Positions 1 to 9,314 of a stretch of 64,000 bases of DNA are shown one piece after another. Source of the stretch: Oscillospiraceae bacterium (lineage in GTDB: Bacteria > Bacillota > Clostridia > Oscillospirales > Oscillospiraceae); NCBI GenBank assembly GCA_015067725.1, contig SVLX01000009.1:1-64000 (forward strand), read 5' to 3'. The position numbers were made by a program, and so were the translations under genes. The notes beneath the pieces are model-generated. The model was not told where the DNA came from and did no database searches. It saw only the letters and a list, made by a program, of their open reading frames with translations. The stretch's first letter is position 1. The number at the start of each line of letters is the position of its first letter.

Positions 1-328
1 CAAGCCGCCAGAATAACCCCAGTTGCTTATCCAAATCATAGTCCTCCGTGGGAACAAGGAAGGTGAAATTCAGATTACCCAAGTCGTGGAACACAGCGCC
101 ACCGCCGGAGAGCCGACGTATCAAATGGCCGCCCTCAGACTCCAGCAGGCTGGTTTTGCATTCACTCCAGGGGTTCTGATTCCTGCCAATGACCACAGTG
201 TTCTGGTTCTGCCAGAGGTAGAGAATACACTCGCCACCCTGGACAGACTCCAGCAGATACTGCTCGGTGGCAAGATTGAAGTGGGGATCAAAAGTCTCCG
301 AGCAGTATGCCTTTAGCTGGTGAATCAT
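1..328 (-). CDS. lplA: Lipoate-protein ligase A, partial (C-terminus beyond window edge)
   Basis: The reading frame begins MIHQLKAYCSETFDPHFNLA and runs off the left edge, so only about 109 N-terminal residues are visible. The segment RRLSGGGAVFHDLGNLNF is the lipoate-binding signature of the LplA/biotin-lipoate ligase fold (RRxSGGGAVFHDxGNxN). The family attaches lipoate to the lysine of lipoyl domains, using ATP and free lipoate. The ATG overlaps the gcvPB stop codon as ATGA, so the gene is translationally coupled to the last glycine-decarboxylase subunit. The only lipoyl protein nearby is GcvH, encoded in the same operon, which makes GcvH the likely substrate (inference). Whether a C-terminal accessory domain is present cannot be seen. 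Confidence 0.9.
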   Translation of the reverse strand, partial: MIHQLKAYCSETFDPHFNLATEQYLLESVQGGECILYLWQNQNTVVIGRNQNPWSECKTSLLESEGGHLIRRLSGGGAVFHDLGNLNFTFLVPTEDYDLDKQLGLFWRL

Positions 329-1727
329 CCCTTCTGATAGCGCAGGATGGGGGTACGGGCAGCGCGAACCTCATCGGGACGGCTGATCTGCGCATTGTGG
401 GGAGCATTGTGCATGAACTCAGGATCCTTGAAGCCCAGCTCATAGAGCTGACGGAATACATCGGCGGCCCAGTCCAGAGTTTCCTTGCTCTCGGTCTCGG
501 TGGGCTCCAGCATCAGAGCCTCGTGAACGATCAGGGGGAAGTACATCGTGGGCGGATGCATACCATAGTCGATCAGGGACTTGGCCACGTCCAGAGCGGA
601 GACGCCGGTCTCCTTCTTGTACTGGGACAGATCCAGGACGAACTCGTGCATGCAGATGCGGTCAAAGGCGGGGGTGAAGGTGCCCTTGATCTTGGCCTGC
701 AGATAGTTGGCGTTCAGAACGGCATTCTTGGAAGCCTCGGGGATGCCCTCCTTACCCAGAGTCATGACATAGGCCAGAGCCTTGATGACCACCAGGAAGT
801 TACCGGCAAAGCCACGGACCTGGATGCCATTGCCGCCGTCCATGGTGGCGGACTTGGGCAGATAGGGGGCCAGGAAGTCCTTGCAACCAACAGCACCGGC
901 ACCGGGGCCGCCGCCGCCGTGAGGCGTAGCGAAGGTCTTGTGCAGGTTCAGGTGGATGCAGTCGAAGCCCATATCGCCGGGACGGGCAACACCCATAACG
1001 GCGTTCAGGTTAGCGCCGTCGTAGTAGCAAAGGCCACCGGCCTCATGCACCAGTCGGGTGATTTCCAGAATGTTCTCGTCGAAGATACCGACGGTGTTGG
1101 GGTTGGTCAGCATCAGACCGGCAGTGTCGTCGCCCAGAACAGCCTTCAGGGCATCCAGGTCAACACAGCCATTGGGAGCGGAAGCGATGTTCACGATCTG
1201 ATAGCCACACATGGCGGCAGTGGCGGGGTTAGTGCCATGAGCAGAGTCGGGAACGATGATCTTGTTCCGCTTGGTGTCGCCACGGGACTCATGGTACTGC
1301 TTAATCAGCAGGACACCGGTGAACTCACCGTGAGCGCCGGCGGCGGGCTGGAAGGTCATGTCGTCCATGCCGGTGATCTCGCACAGGTACTTTCTGGCGG
1401 TATCCAGAGCTTCATAGCAACCGGGGACGGTATGGGCGGGAGCCAGGGGATGCACGTTGGCGAAGCCGGGCAGGTTGGCGGCCTCTTCGTCAATGCGGGG
1501 GTTATACTTCATGGTGCAGGAGCCCAGAGGATAGAAGCCGCAGTTGACGCCATGGACGTGCTGACACAGCTCGGTGTAATGGCGGGAGACCTCAGTCTCG
1601 CTCAGCTCGGGCAGGGCAGGAGCAGTCTCACGAACCAGAGCCTGGGGCAGAGCAACCTCCTCCACATCGCAAGCGGGGAGCATGGTGGTGTGACGACCGG
1701 GAACGCTCTTCTCAAATACCAGTTTCA

Positions 1728-1728
<1 letters not shown>
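325..1728 (-). CDS. gcvPB: Glycine dehydrogenase (decarboxylating), P-protein subunit 2
   Basis: This is the PLP-carrying half of the split P-protein, 467 aa, the usual size. It starts MKLVFEKSVP; an upstream in-frame extension would overlap gcvPA and is not needed. The PLP lysine is about K264 in HKTFATPHGGGGPG, the signature of subunit 2. With GcvPA it decarboxylates glycine and passes the aminomethyl group to the lipoyl arm of GcvH. The start overlaps the gcvPA stop by one base (TAATG), and the stop overlaps the lplA start (ATGA), so the three genes are translationally coupled. Expression should follow the glycine riboswitch at the head of the operon. Confidence 0.97.
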
Positions 1729-3041
<1,313 letters not shown>

Positions 3042-3044
3042 GGA

Positions 3045-3422
3045 TTAGCCCTCCTCAGCGCAGAAAGCTTCGTAAGCAGCGGCATCCAGCAGCTCCTCGG
3101 TCTCGGTGACAGCCTCAACCTTGATGATCCAGGCGCCGTAAGGATCGCTGTTGAGCATCTCGGGGGAATCCATCAGTTCTTCGTTGATGGCGCAGACAAC
3201 GCCGGAAACGGGGCAGACCAGGTCAGAGACAGCCTTGACGGACTCGACATCGCCGAAGGGCTCGCCGGCAGTAACGTTGTCGCCTTCCTGAGGCAGGTTA
3301 ACAAAAACCACATCGCCCAGAGCGTCCTGAGCAAAATCGGAGATGCCGATGATGGTGATGTCGCCTTCGACCTTGACCCACTCATGGGACTTGGAATACT
3401 TCAGATCCATAGGATAATTCAT
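3045..3422 (-). CDS. gcvH: Glycine cleavage system H protein
   Basis: This is a 125-aa lipoyl-domain protein of normal length. The lipoylated lysine is K63 in VESVKAVSD, the family signature. H protein shuttles the aminomethyl intermediate from the P-protein to the T-protein and is reoxidised by dihydrolipoamide dehydrogenase, which is not encoded in this window. A good ribosome binding site (GGAGGT) lies just upstream of the ATG. It sits between the stand-alone gcvT and gcvPA on the same strand, with the lipoate ligase for its modification at the end of the operon. Confidence 0.97.
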   Translation of the reverse strand: MNYPMDLKYSKSHEWVKVEGDITIIGISDFAQDALGDVVFVNLPQEGDNVTAGEPFGDVESVKAVSDLVCPVSGVVCAINEELMDSPEMLNSDPYGAWIIKVEAVTETEELLDAAAYEAFCAEEG

Positions 3423-3508
3423 GATGATACCTCCAAAAAATTTACGTTGGATTTTTTATAATACCGAGGGCTAATGCCAACTCGTGTATTGGACAAATAT
3501 TGGTGAGC

Positions 3509-4738
3509 TTATTTGCTCAGTACAGGCTGAGCATAAGGGGGCTTATTGTTCCGCATATGGCAGGAAACGGTAACGGCCTCCAGATATCTGCCGCGGATAT
3601 CCACCTCAACGATTTCGCCAACGGGGATGTCGCTGTTGATATAAGCCATGCCGATGGCACGCTTGCCGGTAGTTTCCAACTGAACAGCACCTTCGCCTTC
3701 GCCCTCAAAGTTGTAATAGGGAACCATGGTGCCACTGGTGAGCCAACCGACCATTTCGCGGTTGTGATAGATGGGCATACCGGCGCGCATAACGCCACGG
3801 TCCTTCAGGGCGATTGCAGCTATGCGCATCGGAAGGATATCCATATCGGAGTAATCCTTGTTGGAGATGCGTTTTACCGCTTCGCTCTGCTTCAGGAGAG
3901 CTTCTTTACCCACGAAGTCGCCCTTTTCCTCAGCAAAGCTGACGGCGAATCTGGACAGGGGAACGGCAAAGATAGGGATTTCCCGCTCATCAGGGTCAAC
4001 GCCCATTTCATGGCCGTACAGAGGCAAACAAGCCTCAAGACGGAGGGTGTCTCTTGCGCCCAGTCCGGTGGGCATACCGCCCAACTCAATCAGGCGGTTC
4101 CACAACCACTCGGCATCCTCAGCGGTGACGAAGAGCTCGTAACCCAGAGGCTCTCCGGTGTAGCCGGTCTTGGACACCCAAACGGTGTGACCTTCCATCT
4201 GCAGGATGTTCAGAGAGTTGCGGGCATCGTCGGTAATAAATTCCTGACCGGAGAGGATGCGGAGCATCTCGGTGCTCTTGGGACCCTGAACCGCGATGGA
4301 AGCGGTGCGGGCAGTCATGTTGGTAATGGTGCAATTATAGTTACCGATGACAGTATCAAAGTAAGCCAGATCCTTGTCGGTATTGGAGGCATTGACCACC
4401 AGCAGAAGCCGGTCTTCCTCAAACATATACAGATAAGCATCGTCAATGGCGCCACCGGTTTCATTGGGGATGATGCAGTACTGGGCGCGGTTCATCTTCA
4501 GGCTGGCAACATTGCTGGTCAGAACCTTTTGCAGGAAAGCAATGCGGTCAGGGCCTTCGACCAGAAGCCGACCCATGTGGGACACATCAAAGATACCGCA
4601 ATTTTTGCGGGTATTGAGGTGTTCGGTTACGATGCCCTTGGGATACTGGATCGGCATTTCCCAGCCGCCGAAATCAACCATGGTGCCGCCGGCGGCCACA
4701 TGGGCATCATAGAGCGCAGTGCGCTTAAGTTCGCTCAT
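3509..4738 (-). CDS. gcvT: Aminomethyltransferase (T protein), stand-alone copy
   Basis: The product is a complete 409-aa GcvT. Family landmarks are VDFGGWEMPIQY near the N-terminus, FDVSHMGR, the folate-site segment NETGGAIDDAYLY, KTGYTGEPLGYE and GARDTLRLEA. It releases ammonia from aminomethyl-lipoyl-H protein and forms 5,10-methylene-THF. It closely resembles the N-terminal half of the larger fusion immediately upstream (shared MSELKRT start and most motifs), so the two arose by duplication. Both keep the GGAxDD motif, so neither is obviously dead. One small difference is ACLPLYG here against AGLPLYG in the fusion. A 206-nt gap containing a strong hairpin separates it from the fusion gene. 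Confidence 0.94.
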   Translation of the reverse strand: MSELKRTALYDAHVAAGGTMVDFGGWEMPIQYPKGIVTEHLNTRKNCGIFDVSHMGRLLVEGPDRIAFLQKVLTSNVASLKMNRAQYCIIPNETGGAIDDAYLYMFEEDRLLLVVNASNTDKDLAYFDTVIGNYNCTITNMTARTASIAVQGPKSTEMLRILSGQEFITDDARNSLNILQMEGHTVWVSKTGYTGEPLGYELFVTAEDAEWLWNRLIELGGMPTGLGARDTLRLEACLPLYGHEMGVDPDEREIPIFAVPLSRFAVSFAEEKGDFVGKEALLKQSEAVKRISNKDYSDMDILPMRIAAIALKDRGVMRAGMPIYHNREMVGWLTSGTMVPYYNFEGEGEGAVQLETTGKRAIGMAYINSDIPVGEIVEVDIRGRYLEAVTVSCHMRNNKPPYAQPVLSK

Positions 4739-4900
4739 AGTTGTGTTCTCCTTTGTCTTTGCGGGTTTCGTTTGCTTGGGTATATTGCGTAGCTGACCGG
4801 TAAGTTATTCCGGTTATGGAACAAACCACAGTAAACTCTGGAAATCAAAAGCCACAGGTGGTTTAATCCGGTTTCCGGGACACACATACAGGCCAAACTA

Positions 4901-4929
4901 CTCCCGGGCAGCGGGACACTGCCCGGGAG
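4901..4929 (-). repeat. Perfect 11-bp GC-rich hairpin between the gcvT-glyA fusion and gcvT
   Basis: The arms CTCCCGGGCAG and CTGCCCGGGAG are perfectly complementary around a 7-nt loop. No run of T follows on either strand, so this is not a standard intrinsic terminator. It lies 16 nt after the stop of the fusion gene, inside the operon transcript. It could protect the upstream mRNA from 3' exonucleases or mark a processing point that sets the ratio of fusion to downstream gcv products (inference). Confidence 0.75.
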
Positions 4930-4944
4930 GAAGTACAGGGATAA

Positions 4945-7593
4945 TTAGAAGCCAATCTGACCCAGGAATCCTTCCAGGGCAGCGGTCATCTCGTCGTCGT
5001 TGAAGCAATACTGCATCTCGGTATACTCGGAGCGCATTCTCACAACATCTTCGCTGATGTCCTTGCCACGCAGGATGCAGTCGGCAATCAGTTCAGCCAG
5101 CTTGGAGAACTCTTCCTTGCCGAAGCCGAAGCGGGTCATCTCGCTGACGCCCATACGCAGAGCGCCGGAAGCGGTGAAGCCCTCTTCGTCGGGAGTAGCC
5201 TGGTAGTTGACGATAATATTGTTCTGCTCCAGACGTTCGGCGATTTCGGGGCCGACGCCGTAGCCGACGGAGACGATAACCTGATGGGTTTCGGTGTAGT
5301 CGATGGCGGGATCGCCGGCCACGTCCAGACCCTGAGCCTTCAGAGCCTTGGCGAAGTGCTTGGCGTTCTCCACAACGGCCTTCTGGTAGACACCCTTGAA
5401 GTGGTTCATTTCATAGGCGGCCATCAACAGAGCCAACTGCGTACCCAGGTGGTGGTTGGAGACGCTGCCGGGGAAAGCTCTGGTCTCGATGGTTTCCCAC
5501 AGACCATACTTCAGGTCATCCTTGGTATAGTTGACACCGATAACGCCACGCTGAGGACCGAAGAAGGTCTTGTGGGTGGAGCCGGTAACGATTTCGGCAC
5601 CCTCCTCAAAGGGCTTCTGGAAGTGGTCGCCCACCAGACCCAGGACATGGGCCATGTCGTACATAATGGTGGTGGGCAGCTTCATATCGTCAACAAACTG
5701 ACGGATGGCGGCAACAGGCTCTTTATGCAGGACCATGGACTTACCGAAGATGATGAACTCAGGACGGTATCTTTCGATAACCTTCTTGGTTTCCTCAACA
5801 TCGATCTTATAGATGTTGTCCTTGCATACGGGGAAGTTAACGATGGCGTGACGCTCGGTCACGGGGTCAATGGCGATATAGTCGTGCAGAGCGCCCATGG
5901 GCTGCGCACTCAGGTGACCGCCTTTGATGATATGATTGTTCAGGACATAGCCCAGACGCTTCATCTCGTGCTTGCGGTCCAGACGGTTCTTCCAGTCCAT
6001 GAGGGCGGAGAAGACGGCCATGTTGGACATCTGGCCACTGAGGACACGGGTCTCAACTTCGGCGCAACCGAAATAGGCTCTCATTTCGTCCACCAGCAGG
6101 TGCTCGACCTCATCGATGAACTTGGTGCCCTGATAATAGAAGATGTCGGAGTCGTAGAAGGACTTGACCTTCTTATGCTCAGCGTAACGGAAGGAGGGGT
6201 CGGAGGACAGCAGGAGCTGTACAGCCTTACTGGCGCTGTTCTCAGAGGGAATCAGGTTGATGCAGCGTTTCTGACGCCATGCATGGTTCTCGGTGGCCTT
6301 CCGGATCAGTTCCAGAGCCTTGGGGGTACGGTCACCGGTGGGAGGAGCAGTGGGCTCTTCATCGGGTCTGTAAATGATGGGGCGAGCGAAGGGAGGAGCG
6401 TCCACACGCATATGGTAGGGAGGCACAACAGCCTTGACACGCTTGCCACGGACATCGACCTCGACAATATCGTCGGTCAGGACATCGCTGGCAATGTAAG
6501 CCATACCGATGGCGCGCTTGGCAGTGTCGTCGAGAATCTTGGTGGCCAGACCTTCACCTTCATGGCGATAGTAAGGAACCATAGTACCACTGGTAACCCA
6601 GCCGATCATCTCATCGCCACGGTAGACGGGCATGCCGGCGCGCATAACACCACGGTCCAGCAGAGCAATGGGCTGCACACGCTTGGGCAGAGCTTCCATA
6701 TCGCTGAAGTCGCGGTTCATAATCTTCTTGAATGCTTCATACTGGCGGGCCAGAGCTTTGCGGCCGATGAACTCGCCCTTCTGTTCAGCAAAGCTGACGG
6801 CGAACTTGGCCAGAGGAACAGCAAAGATGGGCAGTTCGCTGCCATCGGGGGCCAGACCCATTTCATGACCGTACAGAGGCAGACCGGCCTCAAGACGCAG
6901 GGTATCACGGGCACCCAGACCGGCGGGCTGAGCGCCCAACTCAATCAGGCGGTTCCACAGCCATGCGGCTTCGGCGGATTCGATGTAGACTTCGTAGCCC
7001 AGAGGCTCACCGGTGTAGCCGGTCTTGGCAACGCGGACAGTGCGACCTTCAAACTGCAGAGTATTCAGAGCGTTCTTCATGGGCTCAGTGATGGCCTCAC
7101 CGCCGGAGAGAATGGTCAGCAGTTCTTTACACTTGGGACCCTGAACAGCAATGGCGGCCCAGTCTGCGGAGACATTGGTGATCGTGCAATTATAGTTCTT
7201 GATTTCACGCATCAGGTGCTCCAGGTCCTTGTCGATGTTCGCGGCATTGACAACCAGCAGCAGGCGTTCTTCTTCGAACTTATACAGGTAAGCATCATCC
7301 ACGGCACCGCCATTCTCGTTGGGAATGATGCAGTACTGTGCCTGATTCAGATCCAGGGCCAGGACATTGCTGGACAGGACATGCTGCAGGAAGGGGATCA
7401 TATCAGGGCCTTCTACAATCAGTCTGCCCATGTGGGATACATCAAAGAGGCTGCAGAAGTGGCGGGTATAGAGGTGCTCGGAGACGATGCCGGCGGGGTA
7501 CTGAATAGGCATTTCCCAGCCGCCAAAATCAACCATGGAGGCACCGGAAGCTACGTGGACATCGTAGAGTTGAGTGCGCTTGAGTTCGCTCAT
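4945..7593 (-). CDS. Fused aminomethyltransferase (GcvT) and serine hydroxymethyltransferase-like protein
   Basis: A single uninterrupted 882-aa frame joins two enzymes of glycine metabolism. Residues 1 to about 404 are a full GcvT (VDFGGWEMPIQY, NENGGAVDDAYLY at 92-104, KTGYTGEPLGYE, GARDTLRLEAG). Residues about 405-422 are a proline-rich linker. Residues about 423-882 are a divergent SHMT: LIPSEN at 447-452, YYQGTKFIDEVE where GlyA has YYGG, DMAHVLGLV at 646-654, and the PLP lysine K675 in TGSTHKTFFGPQRG. GcvT makes methylene-THF and SHMT uses it with a second glycine to make serine, so the fusion joins consecutive steps and may channel the C1 unit (inference). It is first in the operon behind the glycine riboswitch, with an AGGAGG ribosome site. 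Two fused frames by sequencing error is unlikely, because each half and the linker are intact. Confidence 0.93.
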   Translation of the reverse strand: MSELKRTQLYDVHVASGASMVDFGGWEMPIQYPAGIVSEHLYTRHFCSLFDVSHMGRLIVEGPDMIPFLQHVLSSNVLALDLNQAQYCIIPNENGGAVDDAYLYKFEEERLLLVVNAANIDKDLEHLMREIKNYNCTITNVSADWAAIAVQGPKCKELLTILSGGEAITEPMKNALNTLQFEGRTVRVAKTGYTGEPLGYEVYIESAEAAWLWNRLIELGAQPAGLGARDTLRLEAGLPLYGHEMGLAPDGSELPIFAVPLAKFAVSFAEQKGEFIGRKALARQYEAFKKIMNRDFSDMEALPKRVQPIALLDRGVMRAGMPVYRGDEMIGWVTSGTMVPYYRHEGEGLATKILDDTAKRAIGMAYIASDVLTDDIVEVDVRGKRVKAVVPPYHMRVDAPPFARPIIYRPDEEPTAPPTGDRTPKALELIRKATENHAWRQKRCINLIPSENSASKAVQLLLSSDPSFRYAEHKKVKSFYDSDIFYYQGTKFIDEVEHLLVDEMRAYFGCAEVETRVLSGQMSNMAVFSALMDWKNRLDRKHEMKRLGYVLNNHIIKGGHLSAQPMGALHDYIAIDPVTERHAIVNFPVCKDNIYKIDVEETKKVIERYRPEFIIFGKSMVLHKEPVAAIRQFVDDMKLPTTIMYDMAHVLGLVGDHFQKPFEEGAEIVTGSTHKTFFGPQRGVIGVNYTKDDLKYGLWETIETRAFPGSVSNHHLGTQLALLMAAYEMNHFKGVYQKAVVENAKHFAKALKAQGLDVAGDPAIDYTETHQVIVSVGYGVGPEIAERLEQNNIIVNYQATPDEEGFTASGALRMGVSEMTRFGFGKEEFSKLAELIADCILRGKDISEDVVRMRSEYTEMQYCFNDDEMTAALEGFLGQIGF

Positions 7594-7628
7594 TGTTTAT
7601 CCTCCTAGTATCGTTTTGGATTGCAGAT

Positions 7629-7663
7629 AAAAAAGCGCAAAGATTTCCCTGGAAACTTTGCGC
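7629..7663 (-). terminator. Riboswitch-controlled intrinsic terminator
   Basis: On the minus strand GCGCAAAG-TTTCC pairs with GGAAA-CTTTGCGC, with a 2-nt loop and one bulged T, followed by six T. It sits directly after the second glycine aptamer and 35 nt before the start of the gcvT-glyA gene. It is the expression platform: glycine binding should prevent it from forming and allow read-through, as in known gcvT riboswitches. Confidence 0.9.
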
Positions 7664-7840
7664 CCCGTACATAGACCTGAGAGATTCCCCGCAATCTGCA
7701 TAAGACGACGGGTTGCACCTTCGGCGTACAGCAAGCGCTGTACTTTTCGGAGTATCGTCATGGCCGGCCCTTTTGCCTGAGAGCTTTTGCATTCCCCTTC
7801 GGCGCCACACTCTTGGCGTGATCTCTCCCGGTCCACTCAT
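7664..7840 (-). promoter_or_regulatory. Tandem glycine riboswitch (gcvT type)
   Basis: Read on the minus strand, two aptamer cores follow each other. The first has CCGGGAGAGA near 7830-7820, then GCCGAAGGGG, then CTCTCAGGCAAAAGG near 7790-7770. The second has GCCGAAGGTGCAAC near 7737-7722 and TCTCTCAGGTCTATG near 7690-7675. These paired GCCGAAGG and CTCTCAGG elements define the glycine aptamer. The leader lies between a sigma-A promoter and an intrinsic terminator, ahead of the glycine-cleavage genes. By family precedent it is a glycine-activated ON switch for the whole operon. Confidence 0.93.
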
Positions 7841-7905
7841 CCGATGGTTATTCAAATATTCGGGGCACTTATTCATCGGGACCCCTGTGATCTGCATCCA
7901 TATAT

Positions 7906-7934
7906 AAACTATCACTTTGGGCGAAAGATGTCAA
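7906..7934 (-). promoter_or_regulatory. Sigma-A promoter of the glycine-cleavage operon
   Basis: On the minus strand TTGACA and TAGTTT are separated by 17 nt. Transcription would start near 7899, giving a leader of about 300 nt that holds both glycine aptamers and the terminator. From here to the tspO start (7935-8104) I see no gene and no convincing promoter for tspO. Confidence 0.75.
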
Positions 7935-8104
7935 GTCTGATTTGCGGATTCCGGGCAAAGAAATCACCAAATCTTGTGATTTTCGGGAAAAATATCCGGA
8001 TGAAGGGCCAAATATTCGACATAACCCGGTTATATTTGGACGGCAAAAATGGAAAGAGGACTGGACAGGGGATTTGCATCATATCCTGCTGTGAGGTGAT
8101 TGCA

Positions 8105-8581
8105 ATGGAAATGAAACCGTGGAAAATCTACACCTTCTGGATTGGACTCTCTGAGGCGGCGGGCATACTGTCTGGATTGCTGAGCCGGATGGGAATGATG
8201 CTCTATCAGGAGACTGTAATTCAGCCGCCGCTTGCGCCGCCTGGATTCCTCTTTCCGATTGTGTGGAGCATTCTCTATGCACTTATGGGCATTGGCATCG
8301 CCCGGGTCAGGCTGAAGGGGGAAGGGGAGACGAAGCGGCAGAGCACCCGGCTGTTTCTGGCACAGCTTGCGGTCAACTTCCTGTGGAGCATTATCTTTTT
8401 CAACTTCCAGGCGTGGGGCTTTGCGCTGATGTGGTTGCTTTTGCTGTGGGTGCTGGTTGCCCTGATGATGCTTAGCTTTTGGGAGACGGATAAACTGGCG
8501 GGGTTGTTGCAGATTCCTTACTTGATCTGGGTGACCTTTGCGGGGTATCTGAATTTGATGGTGCTGTTGTTGAATTGGTGA
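8105..8581 (+). CDS. tspO: TspO/MBR family membrane protein
   Basis: The 158-aa product has five predicted hydrophobic segments and the family features PPLAPPGFLFPIVWSILYAL (helix 2 region), a W-rich NFLWSIIFF segment and a C-terminal helix ending NLMVLLLNW. TspO proteins bind porphyrins or sterol-like ligands in the membrane; their role in anaerobes is unsettled. The start was placed at the ATG preceded by GAGGTGA with good spacing; the frame is open upstream but has no ribosome site there. It is monocistronic, divergent from the glycine operon, and followed by a clear terminator. Confidence 0.9.
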   Translation: MEMKPWKIYTFWIGLSEAAGILSGLLSRMGMMLYQETVIQPPLAPPGFLFPIVWSILYALMGIGIARVRLKGEGETKRQSTRLFLAQLAVNFLWSIIFFNFQAWGFALMWLLLLWVLVALMMLSFWETDKLAGLLQIPYLIWVTFAGYLNLMVLLLNW

Positions 8582-8587
8582 AAAATC

Positions 8588-8622
8588 CGGACTGCCTTGC
8601 TATGTGTAAGGCAGTCCGTTTT
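8588..8622 (+). terminator. Intrinsic terminator of tspO
   Basis: An 11-bp perfect stem, CGGACTGCCTT with AAGGCAGTCCG, has a 9-nt loop and is followed by TTTT, a few bases after the tspO stop. Between this terminator and the sigma gene (8623-8822) I see no gene. TGTAACGTTTTT at 8773-8784 resembles the -35 of some ECF promoters, but no matching -10 is clear. Confidence 0.85.
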
Positions 8623-8822
8623 GATTCGGATTCTGGATAAAGTAAACGATAATACTGTACAATTTCTGGGAAATGAAGTATGATAGCAATATGGTCATCG
8701 GTGGGCGGTGGCGGCATGGCGGGGTACGTTAACGAGATTGAGTCGACGGGAGCGTAGGGATTGGAAATTATTTGTAACGTTTTTGTGGCTTCTCAATCAT
8801 ATAAGGGAAAGGCGGTGAGGGT

Positions 8823-9314
8823 GTGCTGGATTTTGAACAGATATTTCGGGAACACAATTCCTTGATTTTTCGGTATCTGATGAAGTTGTGTGGAAATGTG
8901 TCCCTGGCTGAGGAGCTAACGCAGGAAACGTTCTTTCGGGCTTATATGAATTTGGCGGCCCTGCGGGAAAAAGAAAAAGTATCCGCCTGGTTGTATCAAA
9001 TTGCGAAGAATACGTATTTTGCCTGGTGCAACGAGCAGAAAAGATACAAGCCTGATATGGGAATGGAAATTGGTTCGCGTACAGTGGATGTTATTGCGCA
9101 TTTTGAGGAAAAGGATTTGGCTGAACGAGCTTTTGCTTGCGTGAACCGTCTTGACCGGGTGTACAGAGAAGTATTTATGCTCCATACCTTTGGAGAACAG
9201 TCGTTAAAGGAAATCAGTGCGATTTACGGAAAGAGTGAAAGTTGGGCGAGGGTTACTTTTTACCGTGCCAAACAGAAAATCATGGAAGAATTGGGTGAAA
9301 CTGATGAATTGTAA
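8823..9314 (+). CDS. ECF-type RNA polymerase sigma factor
   Basis: The product is 163 aa with sigma region 2 at about residues 5-75 (IFREHNSLIFRYLMKLCGN, ELTQETFFRAY, SAWLYQIAKNTY) and region 4 at about 100-155 (REVFMLHTFGEQSLKEIS, a helix-turn-helix ending WARVTFYRAKQKI). This is the minimal two-domain layout of ECF sigma factors, which direct RNA polymerase to a small stress regulon. The start is a GTG preceded by GGCGGTGAGG. The gene overlaps its anti-sigma gene by 11 nt, so the pair is translationally coupled. The TGTAACG element upstream may allow autoregulation (weak). Confidence 0.92.
   Translation: MLDFEQIFREHNSLIFRYLMKLCGNVSLAEELTQETFFRAYMNLAALREKEKVSAWLYQIAKNTYFAWCNEQKRYKPDMGMEIGSRTVDVIAHFEEKDLAERAFACVNRLDRVYREVFMLHTFGEQSLKEISAIYGKSESWARVTFYRAKQKIMEELGETDEL

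Noticed and set aside
4945..7593. Frameshift or assembly artefact joining gcvT and glyA
   Set aside because: Both domains are complete and in one frame, with a sensible linker and no duplicated or missing ends. A lost stop codon would leave an untranslated-like spacer, which is not seen.
5284..7608. 774-codon open frame opposite the gcvT-glyA fusion
   Set aside because: The reverse strand encodes two intact enzyme domains. The antisense translation is repetitive and without motifs.
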